DNA from: Pseudoips prasinana
Taxonomy: Eukaryota > Arthropoda > Insecta > Lepidoptera > Nolidae
Assembly (NCBI GenBank): GCA_951640165.1
Contig: OX621241.1
Span: 11,599,001 to 11,663,000 of the forward strand
DNA: 64,000 nucleotides
Reading direction: 5' to 3'
Shown one piece after another: positions 1 through 9,884 of this stretch; position 1 is the first letter of the stretch, and each line of letters starts with the position of its first letter. The notes beneath the pieces were generated by a model. The model saw only the letters and a program-made list of their open reading frames with translations. It did no database searches and had not been told where the DNA came from. The translations under genes and the position numbers were made by a program.

Positions 1-224
1 TAAAGTAGGTAATATTTGTGTAACCAATGTTCTGTCATTATAGTCAACGTTATTAAGTGATATCATTTCGTAAGACAACATTTGGTACATGGCGGTGTTG
101 TGCGCGATTAGGAACAGTAGAAGTGCCTGATAGTAGAGATCGACCGCTATGATGGTGAATTCTTGCACTCCTAGCATTGTGAGGCAGATCTCCCTGTTGG
201 GCGATGATGTTAGCGGTTCCAGAC
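1..224 (-). CDS. OR-A exon 4, cut by the window edge
   Basis: 224 bases in the window, acceptor ttaaag. It encodes the LEPLTSSPN motif followed by a hydrophobic segment ([17 protein letters not shown]). The frame is open to base 1. Confidence 0.88.
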
Positions 225-3200
225 CTTTAAAAAGAAAATTCTCGTTAAGAATCAGCCCATATGAGTAAACCTAGTTATGAGGAGCCAGGACTGATATTTT
301 CGAAACTGTTGGCGAGCTTAAGCTCTTAGGCGCATTTTCCGCGTATTTTTTGTTTTACCAAGAATTTTGTGAACCCGAATATTTCTAAAAAATTGTAAGG
401 GACACAGAAATTTCACACCATTAATGCCGGTGGCGTGGTTGGCACGCCGCAGTTCGTGGTTTCGATTTCCATCCAGGACAGATATAAACATGTCTGTTTG
501 TCCTGAGTATGGGTGTACCCATATCCATATCCAAATTATGCCTATGCTTTCTTTATAACTATGCTTGTTCGGGAAAGTGCTAGAGTGCCTTATTTATACA
601 CAAGTATATAACACATTTTCTTCAGCCTTTATTCCCGAACAGCACGGCTTCCTGAAATACCGATCGACCACTTCTAATATGCTGTCATTTGTAGATTTTA
701 CTACATCATGCATGGATAAAAACGGTCAAGTTGACTGTATTTTCACGGACTACACAAAATGTTTTGACCGTATTGATCACAAAATACTCTTGCAGAAGAT
801 TATGAATGCAGGAATTCACGGAAATCTATATCGGTGGCTAACTTCTTATATAGAGAATCGTTCCCAGGCTGTAGCTATGAATGGCGTAGTATTTCAATGG
901 CATATTGTCCCTTCAGGAGTACCTCAAGGTTCCCTACTCGGTCCATTATTATTTAACATATTTATAAACGATATTTAAACCTGCTTTGAATATTTGTCAT
1001 TTTTACTTTATGCTGATGACATGAAAATATTCAAAAAAATAAACAATTTTGAAGACTGTTGCTTGCTTCAACAAAACCTCGGGCGGCTTGAAATTTATTG
1101 TCAGCAACACAATTTAGACCTCAATGTCTCTAAATGTCACTCAATCAGTTTACATGACAAAACCAAAGTGATAATTTATAGTTACTCCTTAAAAGTTCAC
1201 CCACTGAATCGGGTAGATTACATAAGAGATTTAGGTGTGATCCACGACTCTAAACTTAGTTACGAAAAGCACATAGATAATACAGCAAAGAAAACTTATA
1301 TATGGGATTTATAAAAAGGTCCTGCTCCCAGTTCAATGGTGTTAAAATAGCAAAGATACTCTTTTGTTCCTTCGTTCATAGCTCACTTGAATATTGCTCC
1401 CAAGTATGGAGCCCACGGTACGATATTTATATTTCAACACTTGAATTTATCCAGAGAAACTTTACGAGATACCTTCAATATAAGTGTAGGACCGACGATC
1501 TCAGTTATGAATCGAGATGCAAAAGATACCATCTTCTACAACTCAAGGAGAGAAGAACTATATCAGATATCTCATATCTAGTGAAGCTGGCACAATCTTC
1601 CATTCTCTCCCCACATCTCATCTCTAAGATACAATTACAAACCCTTACTAGATCGGTCCTTTTCTATTTCTCAACGTCCCTACAGCAATACAAACTACAG
1701 ACAAAACTCTTTTTTTATTAGATCCGCTAAATGTTACAATAAGTTGGTTGACTTTTCTGTATAGTTAAGGATAATATCTCTATGTTATTTTCGTTATCTA
1801 ATTGTATCAAATATTAAGCAATGAAGCTATTTTTGTATTCATTTGCGAAAACATATAATTGGTAATTATTTGTTATAACCTGTTTCTTATCACAAGTTGT
1901 TAATACTGTTTGTTTTCCTAATCTCGTAATAAAATCGTTTGAAAGTCAAAACTGTACATTGAATATTTTTTAAAACGGATGCTTGGGGCGTGGTCTACAA
2001 TCTACATCGAAGCCAAAAATATAGTTTTTAGAATTTTTGTCTGTTTGTCTGTATGTATGTATGGGCTAAACTCAAAAAGTACTGCATGGATTTACTTAAA
2101 ATTTTGCATGGATATTACTAAGAGATCGGGTCAACATATAGGCTACATTATCACGCTATCACCTCCGGGGAAGAGCTGTGATATGTAGTTTATAAAATTT
2201 AACGCGGGTAAAACCGCTGGGCACAGCTAGTAAAATAAAATAAAATCATATTATCTATATAAATATGTATTTACAAAAAAGAAAAGAAGTATATGTACTA
2301 TATCAGTTATCTGTTTTCCATAGTTCAAGCTATGCTTCGTTTGCGATCAAACCGCGCGATCAAAAAGAAACGTAAGTTAGGCACAAATGTAAGTTACAAC
2401 AAACATGCTTTAAACTGTATATATTAACATAATTACGCTAAAATATGTACAACTTATGTACTAGTTGCTCAAGTTAGCTTGAGCAACTAGTACATAAGTT
2501 GTACATATTTTAAAGACCGAAAGTAGAGAAATTAATTGAGAAACATTTAATAGACGGACATGAAGCATACCCAGACTCTGAACAATCACACAAATAGTTG
2601 TTCTGTGCGGGAATCGAACCCGTGGCAGGAAGTGGTTAGGCGACTGTCTTAACCCTTGCGCCACACGTACATTAAATATAGTAGGCACATAATCATAGTT
2701 AATAAATAAAGAAAGTCAGTCAGGCTTGCTCAATTATTTGAGCTATGGTCAAAATTCCTAAATATTCTGAAATTATTTCGACACCATACTAATGGTACTT
2801 TTACTACTTACTTACTTATCGTATGGGCAGTGGTTACCCTAGTGTCAGAGTTGTTCAAGCCACCTAGTAGGCCTCTGACATGGCTTAATGACTACAACCG
2901 GTATGACAGCTTAACGTGCCCTCCGCTCCTTAAGTAATTGGTAAGGTTAAGCAACAAGGCTCGTGGTCAGTCCATAGATGGGTGACCGCCAAAATGGTTT
3001 AAGCGTCTCCGTGCTTCGGAGGGCACGTTAAGCGCCCTCCGAAGCACGGATTTCCTATGAGGTTCTTCAGTCCTGAGTGCGTACACGGACTCTCATCACT
3101 CATAGCAACGTCAATCTTCTCTCAAAATCGAGAATGTTTTAATAGAACTAAAACCGATTCAAAAACTGCCGATTGTTAAAGGCCTTTTCGTAAATTACCA

Positions 3201-5265
3201 AAATCCCCGCAAAAAAAAAATGTTACTTATTCCAGCAGTTGACTTCTTATTACGCCGTAGCAATACCGGTCGAGTTTCAGGGAAGATTTTTCCAGAGATC
3301 GACATAATGCTACGGCGTAGCAATATGAATTTATAAATAGGACTAGAATTAAAAGACACAGGCGTGAGGTTGCCCTTTAAGAAAAACTTACCAACACAAG
3401 GAGTCATGGAGTAACTATTCGATATATCAATACGGTGTGGCAAGTAGACAAGGAGGGCGTCCAAGCAGTTAAAACCATAAAAAATAAGGATAACGCGTTT
3501 GGTTGCCATCATTAACTTCTCGTGTTTTGCTTGCAAAAAAGGAGATCGACGAGACATTTCATCATTTTCATATATTTGTTTTAGCACTGCTTTGAGTTTG
3601 AGGTCTGTAAATTTTACCAAAATATGTAAGCAATTAAATGTATATAAGGTAAATAAAAATTATGAAATATATTCAGCACACGAGTATTATTATACTTATG
3701 TGCTTGGCAAGGTTAAATATATTAGATCAATTGCGAAACTACACATTCAAAAATAAATATATTGCAAATAGGCTAGTCCGTTACAGCAGCTAAGTAAAGA
3801 ATTCATTTTTTGTGGTATACTATTTACTTAATACATTCCATATAACTTTCATAAACAGGCGGTGGACTATACGAGCCCACATCAATTCCAACCTTATCTC
3901 TTTGGTATAAGGTCCAAAATAAATGCAAAATAATATAGCAAATCCTGGTTAAGGGTTAACAGCATACGGTTCTGATATACAATAAATACGCCTAACATTG
4001 CCAAATAATATTAAGTTTAAAAGATATGTGTATACCTATTCATCAAAAACCACCAACTATTGTTAGCAGTCAAGATCAATATGGAGACGTTAAAATAGCT
4101 CTTGATAAAGTCGCCAGCACCTTGCGCGTGCTTCCATTGGAACACGAAGCTCCCCACACCATACACGTAGAATAAGAGAGAGAGATGAAGTATCCAAAAT
4201 GGCGCTGTAAATTGATAATAAAGCAGAAAACAAAGGAATGATTTGAATCTTACACACCTCTGTACCACTATAGCCATGGAAAATAATAAATGCCACGGGT
4301 TATCCAGTGAGTCGTCACTGGATAACCCGACATACTACTTATATTCATTATTAATGACACTAAACGAGGCAAAAGATGTGGGCAAAAGATCGAACTGTAA
4401 ATCCGTTGCTCTGCCTACCCATCTAGAAAACAAGCGTGAGTCTATGTATGTCATTAACTATGGTTAAATTTGACGGTCACCGTAGCCTAGTTGGTAGTGC
4501 TCCTGCCTACGAAGCTGGTGGTCCTGGGTTCGAATCCCGGTAAGCGCAAATATTTGTGTGATGAGCACGAATATTTATTTCTGAGTCATGGATGTTTTCT
4601 ATATATTTAAGTATTTATCTATCTATATAAGTATGTATATCGTCGCCTGGTACCCATAGTACAAGCTTTGCTTAGTTTGGGGCTAGGATGATCTATGTGA
4701 CATTGTCCCAAGATATTATTATTATTATTTTTAACTCTAATCTGATATTTAATTATTATTATTGTTCTTATGGGGATAACTATTTATTTAAACAAAACAT
4801 TAAAGACACTATTAATAACGTTTTAACATATATTTAACTAATATAACCCCTTTTATTAAATGTTTAGTAATAGTATTACACTATTTCTAACCCCATTGTC
4901 AGTAAAAATACTAACTAAGATTATGTTTTTCCTGACAACTTTTTCTAAAAGATATATAAAGACCATTTCTTTTACCAATTTAAGTCTTTAAAGCCATTTT
5001 ATCATAAAAATCTAACGGATATAAAATTGAAAAGAAGAGAAAACGTGTAACAAAAATTAACAACATCCATTATTTTAGTAATATTACGTTAATATCATTA
5101 TTGTGTTATTTCATCCCACTAACCAGAAATTTTCTCATTGCGAATGGAAAATCCAGCAATATTCGGTACAATATTCACAAGCCATAACAAACTGTCCAGG
5201 CTATTTTCTTTTAATTTCCTTCTTGTTGATATTATAGATGTTTTGAAAGAATGCAACAAATTCAT
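1..5265 (-). CDS. Odorant receptor OR-A, partial, possible pseudogene
   Basis: Second member of the same odorant receptor family, downstream of and on the same strand as OR-B. Exons: 5265-5124, 4204-4036, 3604-3392 and 224-1, the last cut by the window edge. Splice sites are GT-AG and the intron positions match OR-B. Exon 4 starts (G)[14 protein letters not shown] and stays open for 74 codons to the edge. One problem: exons 1 and 2 leave two bases, but exon 3 in its conserved frame ([10 protein letters not shown]) supplies two, where it should supply one. The other frame meets a stop within 15 codons. So the gene is one base out of phase: a pseudogene, a sequence error, or unusual splicing. 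Intron 3 (about 3.2 kb) has been swollen by a LINE remnant, a Helitron and three SINE-type repeats. Confidence 0.85.
427..560 (+). mobile_element. tRNA-like SINE, family A, 5' part
   Basis: Matches the head of the SINE at 44078 (ggcgtggttggcacgcc, cgatttccatccaggacag, catgtctgtttgtcctgag). The 3' half is missing and a LINE remnant follows. Confidence 0.7.
565..1764 (+). pseudogene. Decayed non-LTR reverse transcriptase (jockey/CR1-like)
   Basis: Reverse transcriptase of a LINE, inside intron 3 of OR-A on the opposite strand. Recognisable blocks: [62 protein letters not shown] (motif B), [10 protein letters not shown] (catalytic YADD), [10 protein letters not shown] and [10 protein letters not shown]. 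The element is 5'-truncated: no endonuclease domain is present. An in-frame TAA follows motif B at 976-978, and a frame change lies near 1300, so no functional protein can be made. The clade is a guess from motif style; the reverse transcriptase call is firm. Confidence 0.88.
1922..2230 (+). mobile_element. Non-autonomous Helitron-like element (H1)
   Basis: The 5' end begins with TC. The 3' end is an imperfect GC hairpin (aacgcgggtaaaaccgctgg) followed by gcacagCTAG and T, the Helitron-type terminus. Same family as 10573-10892 and 41469-41771. Confidence 0.8.
2231..2345 (+). mobile_element. SINE family A, 3' part
   Basis: Contains the shared 3' body: tatgtatttac, atatcagttatctg, ttccatagttcaagct, then a variant of the gggatcagatggccg block. 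No tRNA-like head remains. Confidence 0.6.
2440..2511. repeat. Perfect 34-bp hairpin, 4-nt loop
   Basis: Arms 2440-2473 and 2478-2511 are exact reverse complements around ttag. There are no target-duplication hallmarks and no coding content. It lies just before a reverse SINE inside OR-A intron 3. Confidence 0.92.
2520..2690 (-). mobile_element. tRNA-like SINE, family C
   Basis: Reverse copy of a tRNA-derived repeat: gtgtggcgcaagggttaaga as the box A-like region, gggttcgattcccgcacag as the box B-like region, then aactatttgtgtgat. Related to 15675, 18590, 33750 and 60150. Confidence 0.7.
2808..3100. mobile_element. 5S rRNA-like SINE family D, rearranged copy
   Basis: The left part (2812-2926) is in reverse orientation and the right part (about 2940-3035) in forward orientation, ending in a short fold-back (tgcttcggagggc / gccctccgaagca). 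The forward part has ggttaagcaac, ggtcagtccatagatgggtg and accgcc, resembling the 5S rRNA internal promoter region. Confidence 0.75.
3392..3604 (-). CDS. OR-A exon 3
   Basis: 213 bases, acceptor tttacag, donor G|gtaagt. It encodes [16 protein letters not shown] to SMTPCVG and aligns with OR-B exon 3. It is one base longer than expected; see the gene entry for the phase conflict. Confidence 0.82.
4036..4204 (-). CDS. OR-A exon 2
   Basis: 169 bases, acceptor ttacag, donor AG|gtatac. It encodes (A)[17 protein letters not shown] to [10 protein letters not shown], aligning end to end with OR-B exon 2. Confidence 0.88.
4296..4329. repeat. Perfect 15-bp hairpin, 4-nt loop
   Basis: Arms 4296-4310 and 4315-4329 (cgggttatccagtga and its complement) around gtcg, within OR-A intron 1. 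Confidence 0.85.
4477..4735 (+). mobile_element. tRNA-derived SINE (family A relative)
   Basis: The head looks like a tRNA gene: gtagcctagttggtagtgct as box A and ggttcgaatcccggtaagcg as box B. The tail then shares 'atagtacaagctttgcttag' with family A and ends in a TTA repeat. It lies in OR-A intron 1, antisense to the gene. The tRNA-unrelated tail shows it is a SINE, not a tRNA gene. Confidence 0.8.
5124..5265 (-). CDS. OR-A exon 1
   Basis: 142 bases from an ATG at 5265: 47 codons plus one base, donor G|gttagt. It contains [13 protein letters not shown], which aligns with OR-B exon 1. It is short and was found by its similarity to OR-B and its splice phase. Confidence 0.8.
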
Positions 5266-5739
5266 GATTACCAATATTTTCAAATTACTATAAAAAGACG
5301 TGTTCTAGTCCAAACCAAAACCAAGTATGAAATGAAATTATAGAAAGCGTTGAAGAAAGAAGCTTAAGAATATAATTAATGGTTTAAGTGATAATGATAG
5401 GTTATCAGTCATCATAAATAACATAGAACTAAAAGTAAAGTATATAGAAGATAAAAGTAAAAAGGAAAAGTTTCTTTTTTTGCTAAACTGCCAAATCGGC
5501 AAAACTTAGAATGCTTGCAAAATACAATCACATATATTCCAACACATATATGGCATCGAGGGCTCGAAATAAGAAATATAATGCCAAGTCAGGCTATTCA
5601 AATAATGCCATGAATATAGAATATAAAACATAAAGACTCTTCAGTTTACTGTCAGTATTTAGTTAAATATTAAAAAAAGGTTATGTTTAGCCAAATATTG
5701 TATACTTCATTACTATTTATATATATTAAATACTATTAA

Positions 5740-5977
5740 GGCTGGTTTCAGAGTGACGCGCGCGGCACGCGCCGGAGGCCAGCGCGTCTCAACAGCGCGC
5801 GCTTGACACGCGGACCACTGTGAAACGAGTTTCACAGTTCCCTTCGCCAGCGCCGGCGCGCGTCTCACCGGCGGCGCGTTTGAACTGCGTGACTGTGAAA
5901 CGCAACTACTGTCTAGTGTAATTCGAAGCGCGCGCGTTTGGACGGCGGCGCTCGCCGGTGCGACTCTGAAATCAGCC
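5740..5977. mobile_element. GC-rich Harbinger-like MITE
   Basis: 238 bp with terminal inverted repeats ggctggtttcagagt / actctgaaatcagcc. It is flanked by TAA on both sides (5737-5739 and 5978-5980), the 3-bp TWA-type duplication of PIF/Harbinger elements. The core is rich in gcgcgc and has an inner palindrome gtgaaacgagtttcac. No ORF. Confidence 0.82.
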
Positions 5978-5989
5978 TAATACTTTTTG

Positions 5990-6650
5990 ACAGTTTGGAT
6001 TTAAAAATGGCCGCTTCATACAAAACTTTACTGGAAGCTTGAGTGAGTCACAGTATGCACTGAAAGCGCATGATCATTCTAAAGCTATCGGTTACGTCGA
6101 TCACTATACGCTTATTCTAAAAAAATCTATATTTTCGCGGTTTCTCTCCGGGAGCACGTAATGCCGTCAGTTCTGCATCTGACCTCTTTCCGGCCGTGTC
6201 GCTAGTCGTTACATCGAATCATGAGAGTGATGACAAAGAACATGCCTCTGAGTTTGCGTACATACTTGTGCACTATAATATTAATTATGTCTCGCGCAGA
6301 TGGCTATTGAGACTGGCCGCCGCGGCGCCGCCGTATCCGAAATCGACGCCAAAATATATAACTGGCATTTAAACTTAATATTGCGAAAAATTTTGTTTTG
6401 AAATTTTATTATTCTTTATAGTTGCAAATTACCGGGCAATTGTGTGTGGCCACATGAAATGTAGGAGAAGTCCCCTCCCACCCAAATCCCCAAAGATTAT
6501 AGAGATATACGATTAGACGATATACGACGAGATTTAGATTATAAGATATACGGGGAACGTCAAAATACTCCGAAATTCTACATGATGTTCAAAAGTCGGA
6601 ATTTCATAATACCTAAGAATTTTAATGTCTACTTTTAAAAATAACGAAAT
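5990..6650. other. Non-coding stretch with SINE family B fragment
   Basis: 6141-6340 matches the body of family B (cgcggtttctctccgggagc, then gacctctttccggccgtgtc, then gagactggccgccg). The rest shows nothing recognisable. Confidence 0.6.
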
Positions 6651-6654
6651 TTAT

Positions 6655-6780
6655 TTTACCGAAAGTATAGAAAGAAAAGTAGCACATGCAGTATATCAGT
6701 TATCTGGTTTCCATAGTAAAAGCTCTGCTGCGTTTGGGATCAGGTGGCCGTTTGTAAATAATGTCATTAATTTCCGAGGA
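6655..6780 (+). mobile_element. SINE family A, 3' part
   Basis: Contains atatcagttatctggtttcc, then agctctgctgcgtttgggat and caggtggccg. No head. Confidence 0.6.
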
Positions 6781-7258
6781 GATTGTATTATTATTATATT
6801 TTATTGAGATTGTAATATTATTATATTATTATTGTATTTTAGATATAATAAAATACAGTATCCTTGGACACATGCCCAATTTAAGACCTATCCATTCCTT
6901 TGAATTCTTAATATTAGCATACTTCCGCTTTATCTATCATTTACAATACAATACTCTTTATTGTACACCAAATAAATAACAAAATAGAACATAAATAGTA
7001 GTATGATAATGTACAAAGGGCGGTCTTATCGTTAGCTGCGATTTCTTACAGACAACCTTAGGATGGACAAGAGTTGTATGAAATTAAAACGGGTAAAAGG
7101 TGTAACAAGTTCAGTAAAAGGAAAAAGATTAAAAGAAACAGAAAAAGTAGGTATCAAGTTGGAGTATACCTACACTTTGTAGGAGAATATATTATTATCT
7201 AAAATACTATGTATACATACATACTACATAAAATATATAGATACAATAAATAATATTA

Positions 7259-7260
<2 letters not shown>

Positions 7261-7337
<77 letters not shown>
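7261..7337. repeat. (TA)n microsatellite
   Basis: Nearly pure TA dinucleotide tract of about 38 units. Confidence 0.97.
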
Positions 7338-7339
<2 letters not shown>

Positions 7340-7344
<5 letters not shown>

Positions 7345-8010
7345 GTTCCGTTGCTTTTTATTCTGCAAGATAATGATTTAATTAGATTATAGAGGAGGGA
7401 AAATGTTTGGATACTTGATAAGGCATGACACTCTCATAATATAGAATGAAAAAGAGGGAGGAGGACTCAAGACAGACCAAGAATTACTTACTTTCAATTA
7501 TTTGAAAATATTACAAATAATTAGTATGAAAAATGAACTACTCTTACTTATTATATGTCTAGGACGGCTAATTATACAGCACTGCGAAATATGAAAGCCA
7601 CCACAATTATATTCTAATGTCCGTTCATTAACGCAGGAAAGTTATATTTAAAAATGTAAGAATTGAAAATTGAAATAATAGTAATGTTTATTATATCGCT
7701 TGAACTTACATATTTTAATAATTTTAAATTTTCATACTCATCAAGATATTTAGATGACGTCCATTGCTTGACAAAACCAAGAAGGTTGAAGATCATATTA
7801 TGGTCATAGTTCACCGATATCCGCTGCTGTCCGTTGTCCCTGGTGGAGCTTCATTCGTGACGTCATACGTACCCCCCACCCCACGGGTTGGGTTGGGGTG
7901 CTTATATTAATCACCGTCACTTCACTAGAAATGTATCTTTAAATGTATCTTTTTACATGTACGCTTTACTTCAAAGAACTATGGCTTATTAACTTTACCT
8001 AGCTTATATA
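7340..8010. other. Intergenic stretch, one exon-like ORF
   Basis: AT-rich sequence. On the minus strand 7707-7836 stays open (MIFNLLGFVKQW, KYLDEYENLKLLKY) and stops at a strong donor TAT|gtaagt. It does not match OR exon 1 in motif or phase, and I do not recognise it. Nothing else seen. Confidence 0.35.
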
Positions 8011-8017
8011 TTTACGA

Positions 8018-8269
8018 ATGTACACTGTTTGTGAGAAAAATACATATCCACTTAAAAGGAGAGAAAAGGCGCCATATAGCGATAAACTATGTTTCGTAGC
8101 AAGCAAAACAGTATTAATGCATAGAAGTATATTTTGTAGAGCCCCAATAATATATAGCAAACTACCAAAAGCACTAAGAAATTTACCTGCTATTACAAGT
8201 TTAAAAAAAAGTTACACAAGTTGCTTACCACTAAGTACTACTACTCCAAACCGAAGATTTAGATTATAA
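8018..8269 (+). pseudogene. LINE C-terminal fragment
   Basis: The 83-codon reading frame has the usual end of a non-LTR polyprotein: RSIFCRAPIIYSKLPKALRN, i.e. the a..iwN.LP..l pattern, then a short basic tail. No reverse transcriptase core is nearby, so this is a 5'-truncated relic. Confidence 0.55.
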
Positions 8270-8371
8270 CAATATGAATCTGTACTGCTCAGCGAGACCC
8301 TATATTAGAATTATATATCGTACTATTCTCGATTATTATTCGATATATATCGAATTATAATCATTCTATTG

Positions 8372-8570
8372 TGTATCGATACAGACGCGCCGGTGTCGCG
8401 CATTTGTATCGATACAAACGACAACAAACTGCTCCGTAGGTTAAAGCGCGCCGTCGTCGACGCGATACAAACGCGATGCTAACGCGCGTCTGTATCGCGT
8501 GTGTATCGATACAGACGCGCCGGTGTCGCGCGTTTTAGAAACTCGCGTCGACGCGACGGCGCGCTTAAAA
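8372..8570. repeat. GC-rich palindromic repeat with TGTATCGATACA sites
   Basis: Several copies of the palindrome tgtatcgataca and two copies of cagacgcgccggtgtcgcgc (about 8383 and 8512), plus cgtcgacgcgac. It looks like a MITE, but no clear terminal repeats or duplication were found. Confidence 0.6.
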
Positions 8571-8667
8571 AACTTAGTGTGCATAGGCTCTTACCGGTAA
8601 TTATTACAATAACTTTATTATTTCACTAAGAATAAGTAATCATGCTATCGAATTTAAGCCATAATAA

Positions 8668-9118
8668 TACAGCCTGGCCGAGGAGTTGACGTTCAAACGC
8701 ACAATTTTGATACTTTATGATGAGGAGTATCCGAATCACCTCCATGTATGTTCTACGATTTTGCGTAGTTTTCTAGATGGAATTTTTTTAATGATTTTTT
8801 TCGTAAATTTCACTTAACATCAGTTTTTGTTTTTTTTTTCTCGTTCTGTTAAACACTTCTAGTTTAGTTTTTTTGTGATAACTAATAAGCATAGTGTAAC
8901 CTAACACACTAAAAAGTATGGTTTATCTAATCATTGCAGAACTGACTTAGACTTTTTTCGAAAATTCAAAATTAGGTTGAGCTCAGGACTCATAAATTAT
9001 CAAAGTATCAAAAAAACGCAAAATTGTAGGACATACATACATGAGGGTGATTCGGATACTCCTCATCATAAAGTATCTAAATTTTGCGTTTTGAATGTCA
9101 ACTCCTTGGCCACCTGTA
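8668..9118. mobile_element. TIR element (MITE-1), complete copy
   Basis: 451 bp. The left end tacagcctggccgaggagtt is mirrored by the right end aactccttggccacctgta, and the similarity continues inward for about 100 bp (actttatgatgaggagtatc, tgttctacgattttgcgta). No coding capacity. Other copies: 26597-30833 (split) and 31121-31326 (half). Confidence 0.85.
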
Positions 9119-9228
9119 TATTAATGACAATTGCACACAAAATACTACCACTAGGACAAGGACTATTTGTTTTCTAATTTATGACCTATTACTTAATTGT
9201 ACTCGTATTTGGCAAATAAATTGAAATC

Positions 9229-9884
9229 TTAAAACTTAAAAACTGTTACAAACTTATAAATAGATTGCAATGTGCTAGCAAAAGTGTAAATGCGTATTGG
9301 TACTACAGTAGCCGCATGCAGTATAACTGGTTTCTGAGCTTGTTTCAAAATCAAATGCACGTATTTCTGTTCCCGCACTTGCAAGTTCTCCCACCCGCAA
9401 CAGTACACTTCCATTTCAAATTGTTCTGACGCTGTCGTAAGTCTCTGTCCTTGAAGACAGTACAAGAAAAACATAAAAAGACTGTAGGAAACCAAAGGAA
9501 CAAATGCCTGACAAGCATCCAGAGGCAACATGAAAAATAAACATATTGAAAATGCGTTTAAACCCAATCCCACGCCTATTGCACCGCTGTAGATGGCTTG
9601 TAGTTTCCTTACGGCATGCAGAGCAAGTGCATGTCGTTTTACCAGATTCTTCAAACGGTTTCTAATCGCTATGGTTGACTCTTGTGACCTGTCATAAGCT
9701 TTGGCCATTTCAGAGAAGCTTTTCATATCTTCAGATAACATTTTGAATACGGCGGTTGTGTGGGAAAATAAAAAGAGTACGGTTACATCATAAGTTCCAA
9801 CTTCAACGATAGATGTTAGTTCTTGTATTGATAAAATACACATGCACAGCTGTTTATTTGGACTGGCTGTTAAGGGTTCTAGAC
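9229..9884 (-). CDS. OR-B exon 4 (C-terminal half)
   Basis: 656 bases, acceptor ttccag, ending in TAA. It encodes G-LEPLTASPNKQLC through to the C terminus FVTVFKF, including four hydrophobic segments and the YCCGWENL signature. Many insect receptors split this region into further exons; here it is one. Confidence 0.93.

Noticed and set aside
4477..4560. Possible tRNA gene
   Set aside because: Box A- and B-like words are present, but the sequence continues into a SINE body shared with many other copies and the cloverleaf is not convincing.
7614..7836. Exon 1 of OR-A
   Set aside because: Ends in phase 0 and lacks the ENSxDxLxWL pattern. The exon at 5265-5124 fits both phase and sequence.
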